A program made the position numbers and the translations under genes. The notes beneath the pieces are model-generated. The model saw nothing but the letters and a program-made list of their open reading frames with translations. It did no database searches and was not told the DNA's origin. A stretch of 64,000 nt of DNA. Source: Aegilops tauschii subsp. strangulata (taxonomy: Eukaryota > Streptophyta > Magnoliopsida > Poales > Poaceae). This document shows, piece by piece, positions 10,636 to 21,302 of the stretch. Numbering within the stretch: position 1 is the first letter of the stretch; every line of letters starts with the position of its first letter. Location of the stretch: the NCBI RefSeq assembly GCF_002575655.3, contig NC_053039.3:372907633-372971632 (forward strand), read 5' to 3'.

Positions 10636-13600
10636 CTAAGGTGCGGTGCGGGAGCCAGGCTGGTCGGTGGAGATGGCGTCGCCGGCTGAAGGAGTGGCCG
10701 GCTGGCGGGTCTCAGCTTGGTCACCACCGGTGGCAGGCGACGCACCCGCGCGTGACGTGGTGCTGGAGGCGCAGTCAGGCTGAGGCTGCTCGGCCGCTCC
10801 ACCATCCGGCCCGGCGTCTTCACCCTCCTCCTCCTCCTCCTCGCCCTCATCGCTGGAGTCGATCTCCTCCGCCGAGTCTTCACCGTCTGCCGGGTTCAGC
10901 CCGAACCACTCCTCCGGCTGGGCGACACCGTTGTCATCTACCTCAGGGGCTAAGACGCTGATGTCGGTGTAGTCGGCGATCGCCCAAGCCCGTCGGATGA
11001 TAGCCGGCCGCGCCGGCTCCAGCTCCGTGTCGGCTTGCTGCCGCCAGGTAGCCAGCTGGTCCAGACTCAGGCCGGGATACCAGGCCTTGACGAACTCCAG
11101 CGCCCGCCTGGCGCCGGACCGAGCCGCCGAGGCCTTCCAGGCTTCGAAGCGATCGACCGCCACCTCCAGCCAGTCGGCAGTCCGACTGGGAGTGCGGGGA
11201 AACACTTCGCCGGGCCAGATGGCGGCCAATACTTGCGCCCCGGCACGCTGAAGCCTGCGGAGCAGTCGGTGAGCCGGCTGGAGACGGGCCTGGATCGCCA
11301 AGAGCTGCTCCTCCAGCGAACGGCCCGCGTTTGGTGCAATCTCGACGCCAGCCTGCCTTCGTGCTTGGCGGCGGGCCTCGATGATCTAGCTGGCGGCGGT
11401 AGAGTAGCCAGGGAAGTACTCTGTGCAAGAAAGAAAGAGAAAGAAGAGAAAACACCAAGTCAGAAAACGAGCCAAAAGCGGCAGACGGCAAGAAAGGACG
11501 AAGAAGTAGGCGGCTTACCGTCAACCAGATCTTCGATCTGGCCATAGCCATTGATCAGAGTCTGCTTTGCTTCAGCCCAGCCAGCCGCTTCTGTCTCGTA
11601 CTCAGCCTGGAGGGCGGCTTCGCGGTGCTGCACCGCCTTCAGAGCCGCCTTGTGGCCCTCCTCCTGGTCGACCAACCTCTTGGCCAGGCGGTCACGTTCC
11701 TGCACCAAGGCGGCAAACTCGGCCTCCTTGGCACGAAGGGCAGTCTGAGACTCTCCCAGCTGTGCCCTCAGACCGGCGTTGGCCGCTGCAGGGACGACAG
11801 AAAAAGAAGAAACAATAAGAGGAAGTCATCAAGGAAGATCCGACCCGACTGCTCAGGAGTCGGCCCGAATCTCGGGGACTACACCCAGTGGGTGCGCTGA
11901 CGCGCCCCCACGTGAGATAAAGAACAAAGCACTTACCCCGGCTCTCAGTTAGGTCGGCGGTCTTCTGGGTCAGCTCCCGAGCCTGGGAGTTGAAGGCAGC
12001 CGCGCGAAGATTGTGGTAGTCCTGCAAGACAGGCAGAAGATCGAAGTAAGAACAAGAATAGCAAAGCCAAATCCACTAAGAAGTTCCAAGCTGCCTGCTC
12101 AGCAGCCGACTCGGAACTCGGGGACTACACCCAGTGGGTGCACTGACGCGCCCCCACGGAAGAAACCAAGATCAAGAAGAAGCAAGATAAGAAGACTAAC
12201 CCGGATGGCCGCCCGCGTCGCAAGGAATTCGTCGGTGTATCGCCTCAGCGCCGTAGCCTGGGCCTGGAGCCGGGTCCGGACGTCCTGCGCGGCCACGTTC
12301 ATCACGGCCATCCCTCCGCCCGGCGTCCACCCCGAGGTGGCGCTAGCCACCTCCACATCCTGGGCCGACGAGCGGGAGCCCGCGGCCGGCTGCGGCTCCG
12401 ACGCAGCCTTCTGTGGCTCTGACGCAGCCTTCCCCGCGCGCCGGCTCGGCGGCATCCGGACCGCCAGCTCAGTCCTCGCGGCCGGCTCGCCCCTCCCCCC
12501 CCCCGCCGACTGTGCAGGCAGCAGATCAGGCCGGCCACCTTGAGCCGCCCCAGTCGGCGGGGTCGGCACCGGTGCCCTCTCCAGGATGACGACGTCGTCA
12601 TCCCTCTCCAGCCCCGGCTGGTCACCGCCGGCTTCTTCTGGCGGGGGCTCCGGGGCCCCAGGCGCTGCGACGCGCAGTGGGGTGACCAACAAGGCCCCCT
12701 CCGCCATCGCCGCAGCTGCAGCCTCTGCTCGGGCCTTGGCTGCGGCGTTGGCGCGCGCCTTCGCCGCCTCCTCCTCCTGCGCCGCCTGGGCGGCGGCCGC
12801 CTTCCGTGCCTCCGCCTCCCGTGCCTCCCACTCCTCCCGCACCTCCCGCGCGTTCCGTTCCGTCGCCGCCTGAAGGTCGGCATGGGGGTCCACGCGGCGA
12901 GTGGTGCTCCCAGATCCCCTCGGCGACTCAACGACGGAGGCGGCAGCCGCCCGCTCGAGCGACAATGGAGCTCTGATTGTTTGGAGAAAAAGACAAGGAC
13001 TCGGGAGCCACCAGAGAAAAGAAAAAAGAGTACACGAAGGAGTTTGAACTTACGCCGACACCGTCTGTGGTTTCTTCACCGCCTTGCGGAAGCGAGCCGC
13101 CTTCGCGGCCGCCTCCTCCCGCCTGGTCGCCGCCGCCCCGCCCCTGGGCTTCTTCGTCCGACTGCCGAACAAACCCTGCGCGGCACGACGCTTTTCCCCG
13201 CCGCCCCGACCAGGCGGTGCAGCAGAGGAACCTGCGCCGCGGCCAGACACCGGCTGACGGCGCGGGACGACTTCGGCCTTGTCGTCGTCCGGCTAGTCGT
13301 CAAGCTGACTCCATGCCCGGAGCCGCCTGCTTCGCCGCCAGCTTGGCCACCGCCCGGCTCGGTGTTGTCGTCCATAGCAGCCGCCGCCAAGTCGGGGTCC
13401 TCCAGATCGTGCTCCGTCCGGTCGGGGACGAATCGGCGCTCCGCGTCTGACCCGCCGGCAGGCCGAAGAAGAGGGCTCTGTCGAAAACAAGCCGACTAGT
13501 CAGAGTCGGCCAAAAGGAACTCGGCGACAAAACTGAGAAAAGAGAAAGAGACAAGGAGAACATACCGTGGGCGGCGGATTGGCTCGGCAATATGGCTCCT

Positions 13601-14459
13601 TGCCGAACTGCCACACTGCGGAGAGTTTGCAGTTCGCAAGGTAGTTCACCATGTAGGCCACCTCGTCGTGCGGCATGTCTTTGGTACACATCCGGCTCGG
13701 ATCGAGCTGGCCACTCATCTGACAGATCAGATGAAGGTGGCTCTGGAGCGGGAGTACCCGGCGCGTGATGAAGGCGGCCAGCAGGTCGGGCCCCGACAAG
13801 CCCTCCGACTGGATCATCACTCGCACTCGGGCGACGGCTGCGTTTCCAGCCGGTGTCAGCGTCACGGCCCGGTATGATCACTGGAGCCGCCTGCCCGCCG
13901 GTGGGCCGGCTATGTAAGCCGGCAGATTGACGTAGTTGCCCTGCGGGGTGACGTTCCTCACTTAGAAGTATGACTTTTGCCATAGCTTCACCGACTGGAT
14001 CAGCGTGATGATGGGGAAGGGGTTGTCAGCAGCCACCCTCCGCATCGCGATGAAGGCGCCACTCTGAGCCAGCACGCCTTGCATGCGCGTGCCTAGCTTG
14101 GACTGGAAAAACCCCCCCCCCCAGAGCTCGAGGGTAGGGAGGACGCCGAGGTAGCCTTCGCACAGGGTGACGAAGGCAGACAACAGCACCACCGTGTTTG
14201 GGGGGAGGTGGTGCGGCTGGAGTTGGTAGAACTCGAGCCAAGAGCGGAAGAAGGCGCTCATGGGCAGGCCGATGCCGCGCAAGAAATGCGAGCGGAAGAC
14301 TACCCGCTCGCCCTCCCGCGCCTCCGGCGTAATCTCCTTCGCCGGCGCGAAACGGACCTCCACCTTGTCCGCGCCGGGCAGCCGCCGCGTCTTGCGGAGG
14401 AATTCGACGTGATCCTCGTGGACGTTGGAGCCGTCCCAATCCCCGCCGTACTGCATCAT
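10636..14459 (-). pseudogene. Antisense multi-exon accessory gene of element 1 (gypsy-type 'transposase' family N-terminus, coiled coil)
   Basis: Six exons with GT-AG borders can be placed on the minus strand: 14459-13566, 13477-13054, 12972-12201, 12021-11937, 11785-11519 and 11420-10636. Exon 1 contains HFLRGIGLPMSAFFRSWL, LQPHHLPPN and FVTLCEGYLG, which recall the Pfam family 'putative gypsy type transposon' (PF04195). Exon 2 is basic, exon 3 is an Ala/Glu/Arg-rich coiled coil, exons 4-5 extend the coil, and exon 6 ends acidic with a long Glu run. Function is unknown; other Tat-group elements are known to carry antisense ORFs. Lesions are TAA at 13962-13964, TGA near 13896, a frame change in exon 2, and TAG at 11386-11388. 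Start chosen: the first of two adjacent ATGs, Met-Met-Gln-Tyr-Gly. Confidence 0.75.
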
Positions 14460-14594
14460 CGCGTGGGGCTGGCGAGAACGAGCGCAGCGGCGGAGGAGCA
14501 AGTGGCGGAACGGTGCGGCGGCGAGGCGCTGTTGCAAGAAACGGCGGGAGAGAGAGGAGGAGCGTGCGAGAGCCTGCCGCTATCCCCCTCCCCC

Positions 14595-14602
14595 TACTTA
14601 TA
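14595..14602 (-). promoter_or_regulatory. TATA-like box for the antisense gene, element 1
   Basis: On the minus strand the sequence reads GCTATAAGTAGGGG, placing a TATAAGTA box 136 bases before the Met-Met start. A pyrimidine/AC-rich stretch suited to initiation follows. Element 2 has a comparable box (32934-32941). Confidence 0.5.
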
Positions 14603-15053
14603 GCTTCGCAAGGTGAAGCCGGGAAGGCAGGGCGTGGGGTGAGACGTGGGATTAACTGCACCCACTCCCCCCACGCCTCGCGATTATTACGCCCTAAAAG
14701 CGTGCCGAAACCGCCGCAGGAAGACGTGCGGGCGGTTTCGGGCCGTAGAGAATCCACGCTTGGGCCCGGGCGTGGGCGTGGCGGGCCCCCGCCCAGCGGC
14801 GACGTCCCGTCGCGCGCGTGGGCTGGCAGGCTTTTTAGCCAAGAGAGGCCACGTGGTTCGCAGGCGGCAAGTGGCCGGCCCGCGGCCCGGTGCACGCGCT
14901 GGCGAGCTCCCGCCCTCCGACTCCAAATTTTTTTGGCCGAGACGACGCGCCCAACCAAAGCCGGCTCCCAGCTGCCGGCTTGTCAAGATAGGAAGCTGAT
15001 CGAGCTTCTCAACTCCTACCCAACCTCGAAGCACAATCAGCTTCGGGGAGTAC
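14603..15053. other. Internal 3' region of element 1 with polypurine tract
   Basis: This GC-rich segment lies between the antisense promoter and the 3' LTR. The last bases, CTTCGGGGAGTAC, form a weak polypurine tract directly before the LTR, where plus-strand DNA synthesis would start. I see no gene. Confidence 0.6.
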
Positions 15054-16281
15054 TGTCGGAGTAAATGGCCACAGGTAGCCTAACCGACTGCCCCCGGCTC
15101 TTCAAAAAATTATCAGCCCATTTGGGCCTTCAAGCATTTCAAGCATTGGGCCGCCTTCCCCGGCCGGCTACCTCTGAAGCCGACTCTCAGAAGGTGACCC
15201 AGCCTCAGCAACCTCCCCCCAAGATAACCACGGGATGGCCGACTCCAGGAAGCCGGCCATAGAGGATGCCGACTCCCCAGAGCCGGCTATGAAGAACGCC
15301 GACTCCCCAGAGCCGGCCACGAAGAGCGCTGACTCCAAGAAGCCGGCCAAGACCGCACCCACCAAAACTACACCCACATAACGGTGACAAGACCGGGCGT
15401 GGCCACAGTGCGGCCCACTACCGCCAAAGCCCGAGGCAGGCATGGCCACAGGACGCCGTACGGGATGGCCATCTCCCGTCCGGCTTGGCACTGTAGCCAT
15501 GCTGGCCTCAACGTCACCCACGACAGACGCCAGTACGGCCCACGGGCGGCAGGCCCCTCTAGCCAGGGAGAGGCGCGAAGGCGGCCCGGCCTCCCCCAGT
15601 CGGCCAAGGGCGTAGCCGGACTCCAGAAGCCGGCTACCCCCTCCCTCGAAGCATGTGCCACATTAAGGAGACAAGACGAGGTAAGGCTACAGTGAAAGCC
15701 CTAGAGGCGGCACACTGTAGCCACACTTACCTCGACGAAGCCCTCGTCATCAGGGACGAGGCTACAGTAAGCAGCCGCCAACAAGACCCCTAGGCAGTGG
15801 GGCCGGCCTATCGACCAAGAGGCCGGCAGTCGGCGGGACCCACCAGTCAGCGGGCCCCAACGGCCGGCGGAGAAGCCGGCGAGCGCAGACACTGACGACT
15901 GGGACCCGCGCCCAGCCGGATTACAATTGTACCCCCGGGGGGTAGGCCTATATAAACCCCCGGGGCACCCATGCAAAGGGTTGGCTTCTTAGAGTTACAC
16001 ACACACCATAGAGAGAGAAGAAAGAGCTAGCGTTGCTCTCCTTCTCCCTTGAACCCCACAGCTCAAGGAGCATTTGTAGCTACTCTTTCTGATCTAGTGA
16101 TCATGCGGAGACCCCGCAGAGCAGGACTAGGGGTGTTATCTCCACGGAGAGCCCCGAACCTGGGTAAGATTCGCCGGCGTGCATGTCTTCGCCTCATCCC
16201 GTTTCCAGGCACCGGCGACGTCTTACTGGCGGCCACCATGATAAGCCACCCGTTGGCATATGTCGCACCTACCACATGACA
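15054..16281 (+). repeat. 3' LTR, element 1
   Basis: It aligns end to end with 2299-3529, with roughly three dozen substitutions and three short indels by eye. It begins TGTCGG and ends TGACA. The TATA box is at 15949-15955 and the four 30-bp repeats at 15238-15357. Confidence 0.95.
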
Positions 16282-16286
16282 ATCTT
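16282..16286. other. Target-site duplication (right), first gypsy element
   Basis: ATCTT, identical to 2294-2298. Confidence 0.95.
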
Positions 16287-17043
16287 CGATCCAACGGCTC
16301 CCCGGTGCTCATATTTGGTGCTCCCCGTAGCTTAATTACCCACTACGGTGATATGAGCATCTAGGTCATATGATCAGTGATCAGATGGCACATGCGTAGT
16401 ACTTGTACTTTCTGCGCATTTCCCAAACTCTATCAGTCGTATATTGCAAAAACATTCAAACCTCCTACTGTGGGCCGTTAGATCTTAGTGAACTCGTATC
16501 ACCATACAATCTACGGTGCGGGAGCACCTCATACTCTCCCGTGCGAGAAAACATAAGGTGTTATCGCGGCTTGGATGCTACGGTGATACGAGCTTGGAGG
16601 TCGTTTGATCTGAGATCCAATGGCATCTGAGCATTCTTTGTGCTTGTGAGCAGTGGCCGAACTCTTTTGGGGCTTTTCTGCAAAAAACCATTCGAACCAC
16701 CGAGGAGGTGTTGGGTCACAAATCCAACGCCTCCAAAGAGCTTGTATCACCAAAGCATCTAAGGTGTGGTAGCACATGATATTCTTATATACAGGAGAAT
16801 ATGATGTCCTCCTTCAGCTTAGATGCTACGGTGATACGAGCTCCGAGGTCGTTGGATATGGGATCAAAGGGCATCTAAGTAGTTTTTGTACAAATTGTGT
16901 GCAATTCTCAAACTCATCAAGGTTTCCTGCAAAAATATTAAGACACATCATGTGAGCTGCTATATCTCAGATCTACAAGCTCCAAGCAACTCGTATCGGC
17001 ATATAGCATCTAAGGTATGGGGGCACATGATATTCTCCCGGGG
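16287..17043 (+). repeat. Fold-back tandem array, remaining units
   Basis: With 2148-2298 removed from behind element 1, about four units line up. Unit starts are near 2150, 16343, 16572 and 16822; the last two are 250 bp apart. Each opens with GATGCTACGGTGATACGAG or a variant, then GATCTGAGATCCAATGGC-like sequence. Each closes with AGCTTGTATCACCAAAGCATC or a variant, the reverse complement of the opening. An AAACTC/GCAAAAA motif sits in the middle. No ORF is shared by the units. This could be a tandemly amplified fold-back element or an ancient MITE cluster. Confidence 0.75.
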
Positions 17044-17282
17044 AGGAGGGGTGGGGGATGCACAACCAATCGGTGGTTGGGAGGGTGGGGACAAATATAA
17101 TCTAAACAACCCTAAACAGAGCTCCACAATTTTATCTAAGGTCGAGGGGTTGACCCCCGACAACCATAGCTCCGCCTAAACACAACATTTGCATGTACTA
17201 TAGTACTAGACTTAATATTCATGTTTTAGTTTCATGTTCATTTTAAATATTGAACTGAGGACCATGGATGTCTTACATTTTA

Positions 17283-17442
17283 CTCCCTTCGTTCCTAAAT
17301 ATTAGTCTTTTTAGAGGCTTCAAATGGACTGGCACATACGGATGTATATAGACATATTTTAGAGTCTAGATTCACTCATTTTGCTCCGTATGTAGTCACT
17401 TGTTGAACTCTCTAAAAGACTAATATTTAGGAATAGAAGGAA
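17283..17442 (+). mobile_element. Stowaway MITE (160 bp)
   Basis: The terminus CTCCCTTCGTTCCTAAATA is matched by an inverted end TATTTAGGAATAGAAGGAA. Differences between the ends are C-to-T or G-to-A. It is flanked by TA at 17281-17282 and 17443-17444, the Tc1/mariner-type target. The duplicate segment at 34.1 kb shows the empty site. Confidence 0.92.
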
Positions 17443-17516
17443 TATTTTTGAATTCGTGTCATACATGCATGGTTTGGAAAAATAAATGCACTATACTTAT
17501 TGGATTCTTGTTGTGT

Positions 17517-17546
17517 TCGTGCGTGTGTGTCTGTGTGTGTGTGTGG
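17517..17546 (+). repeat. GT microsatellite
   Basis: An imperfect run of GT dinucleotides, GTGCGTGTGTGTCTGTGTGT and on, about 30 bases. Confidence 0.8.
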
Positions 17547-18000
17547 TCATATGCTTGATACATACAAAGTTTTCTCACCTCCATATTGTTCATCTTTTAA
17601 ATTTGAATTTGCATTGGAAAACTTACTAGGGATACCATGAAATGTGAAATCCACGTTGAGATCACTATATCACAAACTCACTCTAATTCAACAACTCGTC
17701 ATAAATCAATTACCACGTTGAGATTAGTATTAGCAAGGAAAATACGAGTATTGTAATACACATAGATTAGTTCGGCAATTTAAAAGGTTCCTTTTTCTCG
17801 AATGGTAGGACCCAATGGCGTACCAGCCAGACCTTGGCTCGTGTTGATCTAAAAAAACGGGCTCGTGTCCTTCGGTGGCGTGCGTGGTACGCACATTAGG
17901 CAACCCCAACCAGTCGAGCCTCAACGTTTCATGTCGAAATATCTAGCGGCCAGAATTCCAGCCCTAGGAAATTCCCCTCATGTCCCCGGTCCATAATGAC

Positions 18001-19190
18001 TACCGATGAACAACGGAGGGATGCTTCAGTAACAAGACAACATTACCTACCGTGCCGAGCACGGTTCAATTCCCTCGGTCGCCGCTCGTCAAGGTCACCC
18101 GTCAACTGCATTGCCTAGTACTACTACTACTACACCAGGATGAGCACAGAATTGAGCCCGTTCGTTCGTGCCTAGTACTTGAGTTAATATATCAGGAAAT
18201 GCACTGGTACGGAGGGATTAACCTTTTACTCTACATATATAACTTGTCTGAAGTCTAACTAAGCAAAATGTTTGACCAAATCCTTTCTTAAGAAATACAA
18301 CAGGACAGATGTACGGCTTGAAAATTTATTGCATGATGCAGGTTATGATATTGTTTCGAATCCTGGATCTTAAATTTCAGAAAATCCAAAAGTGAGCATA
18401 AATTCTTGAAACTAAGCATGGTCACGTGATATGGCACACGAATGCCTCCGCCGCGCCGTTGACAGCGCCTGTCCCCGCGTGGGTGCCAGTGCCCCCCTCA
18501 GCGGCATGGATGGCCGCCGTCGACCGCTTCCTTGCACCAACGCAAGTCGCCTCCTCCCGCCAGTTGACTCGCCCCGAAGTCCAGAACATTTTGGCCTTCC
18601 TTGAGGCTAGGCCAATGCCCAGGAGTACGCCAACAACGGCGCAAGACGCCGCCGTCGCCGTCGGCCAGTGGCCCGACGACACACAGAGCACGGCAGAGGA
18701 GCCGCTTCCCACCGCGAGACGCCCCCGCCGCTGCCGCGTAATCTAAATTTGCCATGAAAAATGTTCGGATTGCCATGCTTAAAATCCGAACGTTTATCAT
18801 TTCCGTTTATTTTATATCGATCGTCGTATAATTTAAAGTCAGAGTCAGGCTGAACGAAATGTATGGTTTGATCGATTGAATGTTCTGCTAGAGCCGTATC
18901 AGATTAAATATAAAACGTCATCAAGCCACATGTATTCCTTGTCATCCAATGACCTAGACTGCTTCAATGTCGAGCGCTCAACACGTTTAGCGTGCAGTTA
19001 ATTTCATGCCAAAAATAGTGCTAATCACATGACTACACGCAAATAATATCCTAGTAGTTAATATCCGCATGCACTTAATATACTTCCAAATTAACGTGCA
19101 TTGCATGTACACATTGACTAGTGCTGCTAGTACGTGAAACTGGTGCCGTGACTTGTGAACGCGTCCAGATATGGTCAACGGCAATATCGC
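18001..19190. other. Unassigned host DNA with one Pro/Ala-rich ORF
   Basis: An ORF at 18426-18746 (plus) encodes about 106 residues with SSRQLTRPEVQNILAFLEA in the middle. It has no recognised domain and may be a gene fragment captured by a transposon. A short inverted pair, GTTCGGATT and AATCCGAAC, follows at 18762-18793. The rest is AT-rich with no identifiable feature. Confidence 0.3.
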
Positions 19191-19560
19191 CCGCGAGTTC
19201 TTCCTGTTTGCCCGTGCGTCTAAACGCAGAAGGGGAGGAGAGAGAGAGCACACATGGAACCCACCAGTAAGTGAAGGCAAATAGTACTAAAAATAATATT
19301 ACATGTTATCCATTAATTAGGCTGTGGTAATATAAAAACATTATGTGAACAAAGGGGGTACAACAAACATTGCTATTCTACGTATGTTGCCTATTGACGT
19401 GCGGCTTGAAGGCCCGGTCGCATGTTCGATCCTCGTCCTTTATTTTCTAATTTGTATATGGGTCCATATTTGTTTCATGACATGTGGGCCCCTCGGTGTG
19501 TAGTTTGTAGCACTTTAATTTGTGGGTCAAAATTTGTTCCATTCCAAGTGGACTATCGTT
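19190..19560 (+). repeat. Diverged copy of the segment at 1680-2070
   Basis: It shares GCCCGTGC, ACCCACCAGTAAGTGA, TTCGATCCTCGTCC and GACATGTGGGCCCC with the left copy in the same order. A second short sub-copy, GTGGGTCAAAATTTGTTCC, follows at about 19520. Confidence 0.5.
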
Positions 19561-19859
19561 GTGTAGTTTTGTAGCTTATTTATAATAATTAAAGAGAACA
19601 ACATAGTTTTTTCAATAATACCATGGTGCGACGTTGAAGGCGAGCAAGGACGTGCGAGAGAGCGATGACCGAGCCAGAGGGAAATCAACTAGGGGAGTTG
19701 CGTGGGTTGCAATGGTGTTTGGAGTAGTTGTGGGCCGAATGCTACGAAAATATAATCTAAACCGACCGGAATAAATGCCTACACAAATTAATCCAAGGTT
19801 GGAGTGCCCTCGCAATGTAAATAGCTCCGGCTTTGCGAGGGATGGAGAGGTAGTAGCTT

Positions 19860-20252
19860 CAATGCGCGGAAGATACGGTGTGAGAAAGCGAGGTCAATCG
19901 AGAGACATATAGATAGAGAGACAAAGTGAGTGTGGTCCGACATTCATTGAACAAATATATATGCTCTGGAGAGATATTGTCCGATTGAGATTTTTGGCAA
20001 GGGTGAGGGCTGTAAGATAGAGCTTGAGAGATGATCCAGTCACAGACGTGTAGATATATTTTGTGAGTGGGAGGAAGCAAGGTCAACCGATCACATAGGG
20101 TCGCCGTGCGATCGAAAGAGTGAGATGGGTTGGAGAGAGTGACCTAGATAGACGATGTGCGTGAGAGAGTATACAATGTGAATAGGTTGAATTGGGCTCA
20201 AACATGGTGATATATCATTTTTGTCCGAGAAAGAGCGAGGTCAATTGAGACA

Positions 20253-20287
<35 letters not shown>

Positions 20288-20578
20288 AGTGAGCGTGGCC
20301 CACCATGAGGTCGAAAGAGTGGCGGCGGCTTGGATGGACAGACCTAGATAGACAATCTGCGTGAGAGAGTATAGAGTGTGTCGATCGAGGCCCGAACAGG
20401 GAGATATATCATTTGTGTGTGAAAGAAAACGAGGTTAAACGAGACTCAGATAAAGAGAGCGAGATTGAGCGAGTGTGGCCCGCCGTGCGGAAGAAAGAGT
20501 CAGACAGTCTCGAGGGAGTGACCTAGATATACAACGTGCGTGCGTGCGCACGAGAGGTTGGGGGCTAGATAGGCAATG
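19860..20578 (+). repeat. Tandem array of about 180-200 bp units, cut by element 2
   Basis: The motif GACCTAGATAGAC followed by GTGCGTGAGAGAGTAT recurs near 20141, 20341 and 20520. GATATATCATTT and CGAGGTCAA motifs lie at matching offsets and a further diverged unit comes before. Units are purine-rich. A (GA)n run of about 30 bases lies at 20252-20283. Similar purine-rich sequence continues at 33752 after element 2. Confidence 0.7.
20574..20578. other. Target-site duplication (left), element 2
   Basis: CAATG, repeated exactly at 33747-33751. Confidence 0.95.
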
Positions 20579-21214
20579 TGTTGAGGATATAGACCTTAGA
20601 GTCACCCTCCAGGAGGGGCCGGGTTACTCGTATGGTCGTTGCCAGAAGCCCGGAGCCAAGCTTGAAGACGATGGGCCAGAGATGGTCTAAGACCCGGATA
20701 CAGCTTAAAGCCCGTGGTTACAATCATTATTATGGTAGAACTTGTAGTGTAAGGAAAGTATAGTTGAGAGTCCGAGCCGGACACTCTTATGAGCCGGACC
20801 AGGACTCTAAGGGCTGCTGGGCGTCAGCCTCCCTATATAAAGGGACGACCCGGCAGCGGTTTAGGAAAAGGTGGCTGACTGGGCTTTCTCCTGGATCAAA
20901 GCGGATCAGCTCGCCAAATTCGTCGATCGAATCGGGCGCCCCTAAACCTCGATCCATCCCAGAGTAGCCGCCGGCTGGACAGACGACAACAATCTCATCG
21001 AGAGCCGGGCATAGCTGTTTAGCTCCCTGGTGATCGTAACCCTAATCAATACCACCTCAAACTGGACGTAGGCTTGTACCTTCACCGTAAGGGTCCGAAC
21101 CAGTATAAACCCTCGTGTTCCTTGTCCCACATTAACCCCTTCAAGCTTCCTAGCGGCGATGGCTCCACGATTAAGTCCTAGCTCGAGGACATCTGCCATG
21201 ACAATTCCACGACA
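20579..21214 (+). repeat. 5' LTR, element 2
   Basis: 636 bp, TGTTGAGGATATAGACC to TTCCACGACA. A TATATAA box lies at 20834-20840. It retains the ~116-bp block lost from the 3' LTR. Confidence 0.95.
20834..20840 (+). promoter_or_regulatory. TATA box of the 5' LTR promoter, element 2
   Basis: TATATAA in CTCCCTATATAAAGGGACG; conserved in the 3' LTR at 33482-33488. Confidence 0.75.
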
Positions 21215-21216
21215 GT

Positions 21217-21234
21217 TGGCGCCCACCGTGGGGC
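21217..21234 (+). other. Primer binding site, element 2
   Basis: TGGCGCCCACCGTGGGGC starts two bases after the LTR, identical to element 1 and complementary to the 3' end expected for plant tRNA-Lys(CUU). Confidence 0.85.
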
Positions 21235-21302
21235 CAGCGCACGGTGGATTTGAGTTCTTGAAGGGCAGCTTCGAAGGGCTCAAGGGATACGCTGTGGGCC
21301 GG

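Larger units (their letters stand above)
2299..16281 (+). mobile_element. Complete Tat-lineage Ty3/gypsy retrotransposon, element 1
   Basis: This 14-kb element has 1231- and 1228-bp LTRs that begin TGTCGG and end CA, a 5-bp TSD, and a primer site. The coding order is gag, protease, RT, RNase H, integrase. An antisense multi-exon accessory gene follows before the 3' LTR. Integrase after RNase H places it in Ty3/gypsy; the RT wording around FLDAYSGYHQI and the accessory antisense gene point to the Tat group (RIRE2/Grande relatives). About three dozen LTR mismatches were counted by eye, roughly 3 percent. The polyprotein is disabled by several stops, two frame changes and a CACTA remnant in integrase. 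The exact Triticeae family name was not assigned. Confidence 0.95.
17044..18000 (+). repeat. Host segment duplicated at about 33990-34980
   Basis: Many landmarks match in order. Examples are ACAACATTTGCATGTAC with ACAACATTTGAATGTAC, GAAATCCACGTTGAGAT with GAAATCCACGTTAGAAT, GCAAGGAAAATACGAG with GCAAGGAAAACACGAA, and GAAATATCTAGCGGCC with GAAATATCTGGCGGCC. Insertions of different MITEs distinguish the copies. The segment at 34.9 kb leads into a candidate gene; this copy has no clear gene after it. 17060-17180 also resembles 19730-19850. Confidence 0.75.

Noticed and set aside
12302..13499. Long Arg/Ala/Pro-rich plus-strand ORFs in element 1
   Set aside because: They mirror the GC-rich exons of the antisense gene; no domains, and splice-bounded exons on the minus strand explain the sequence.
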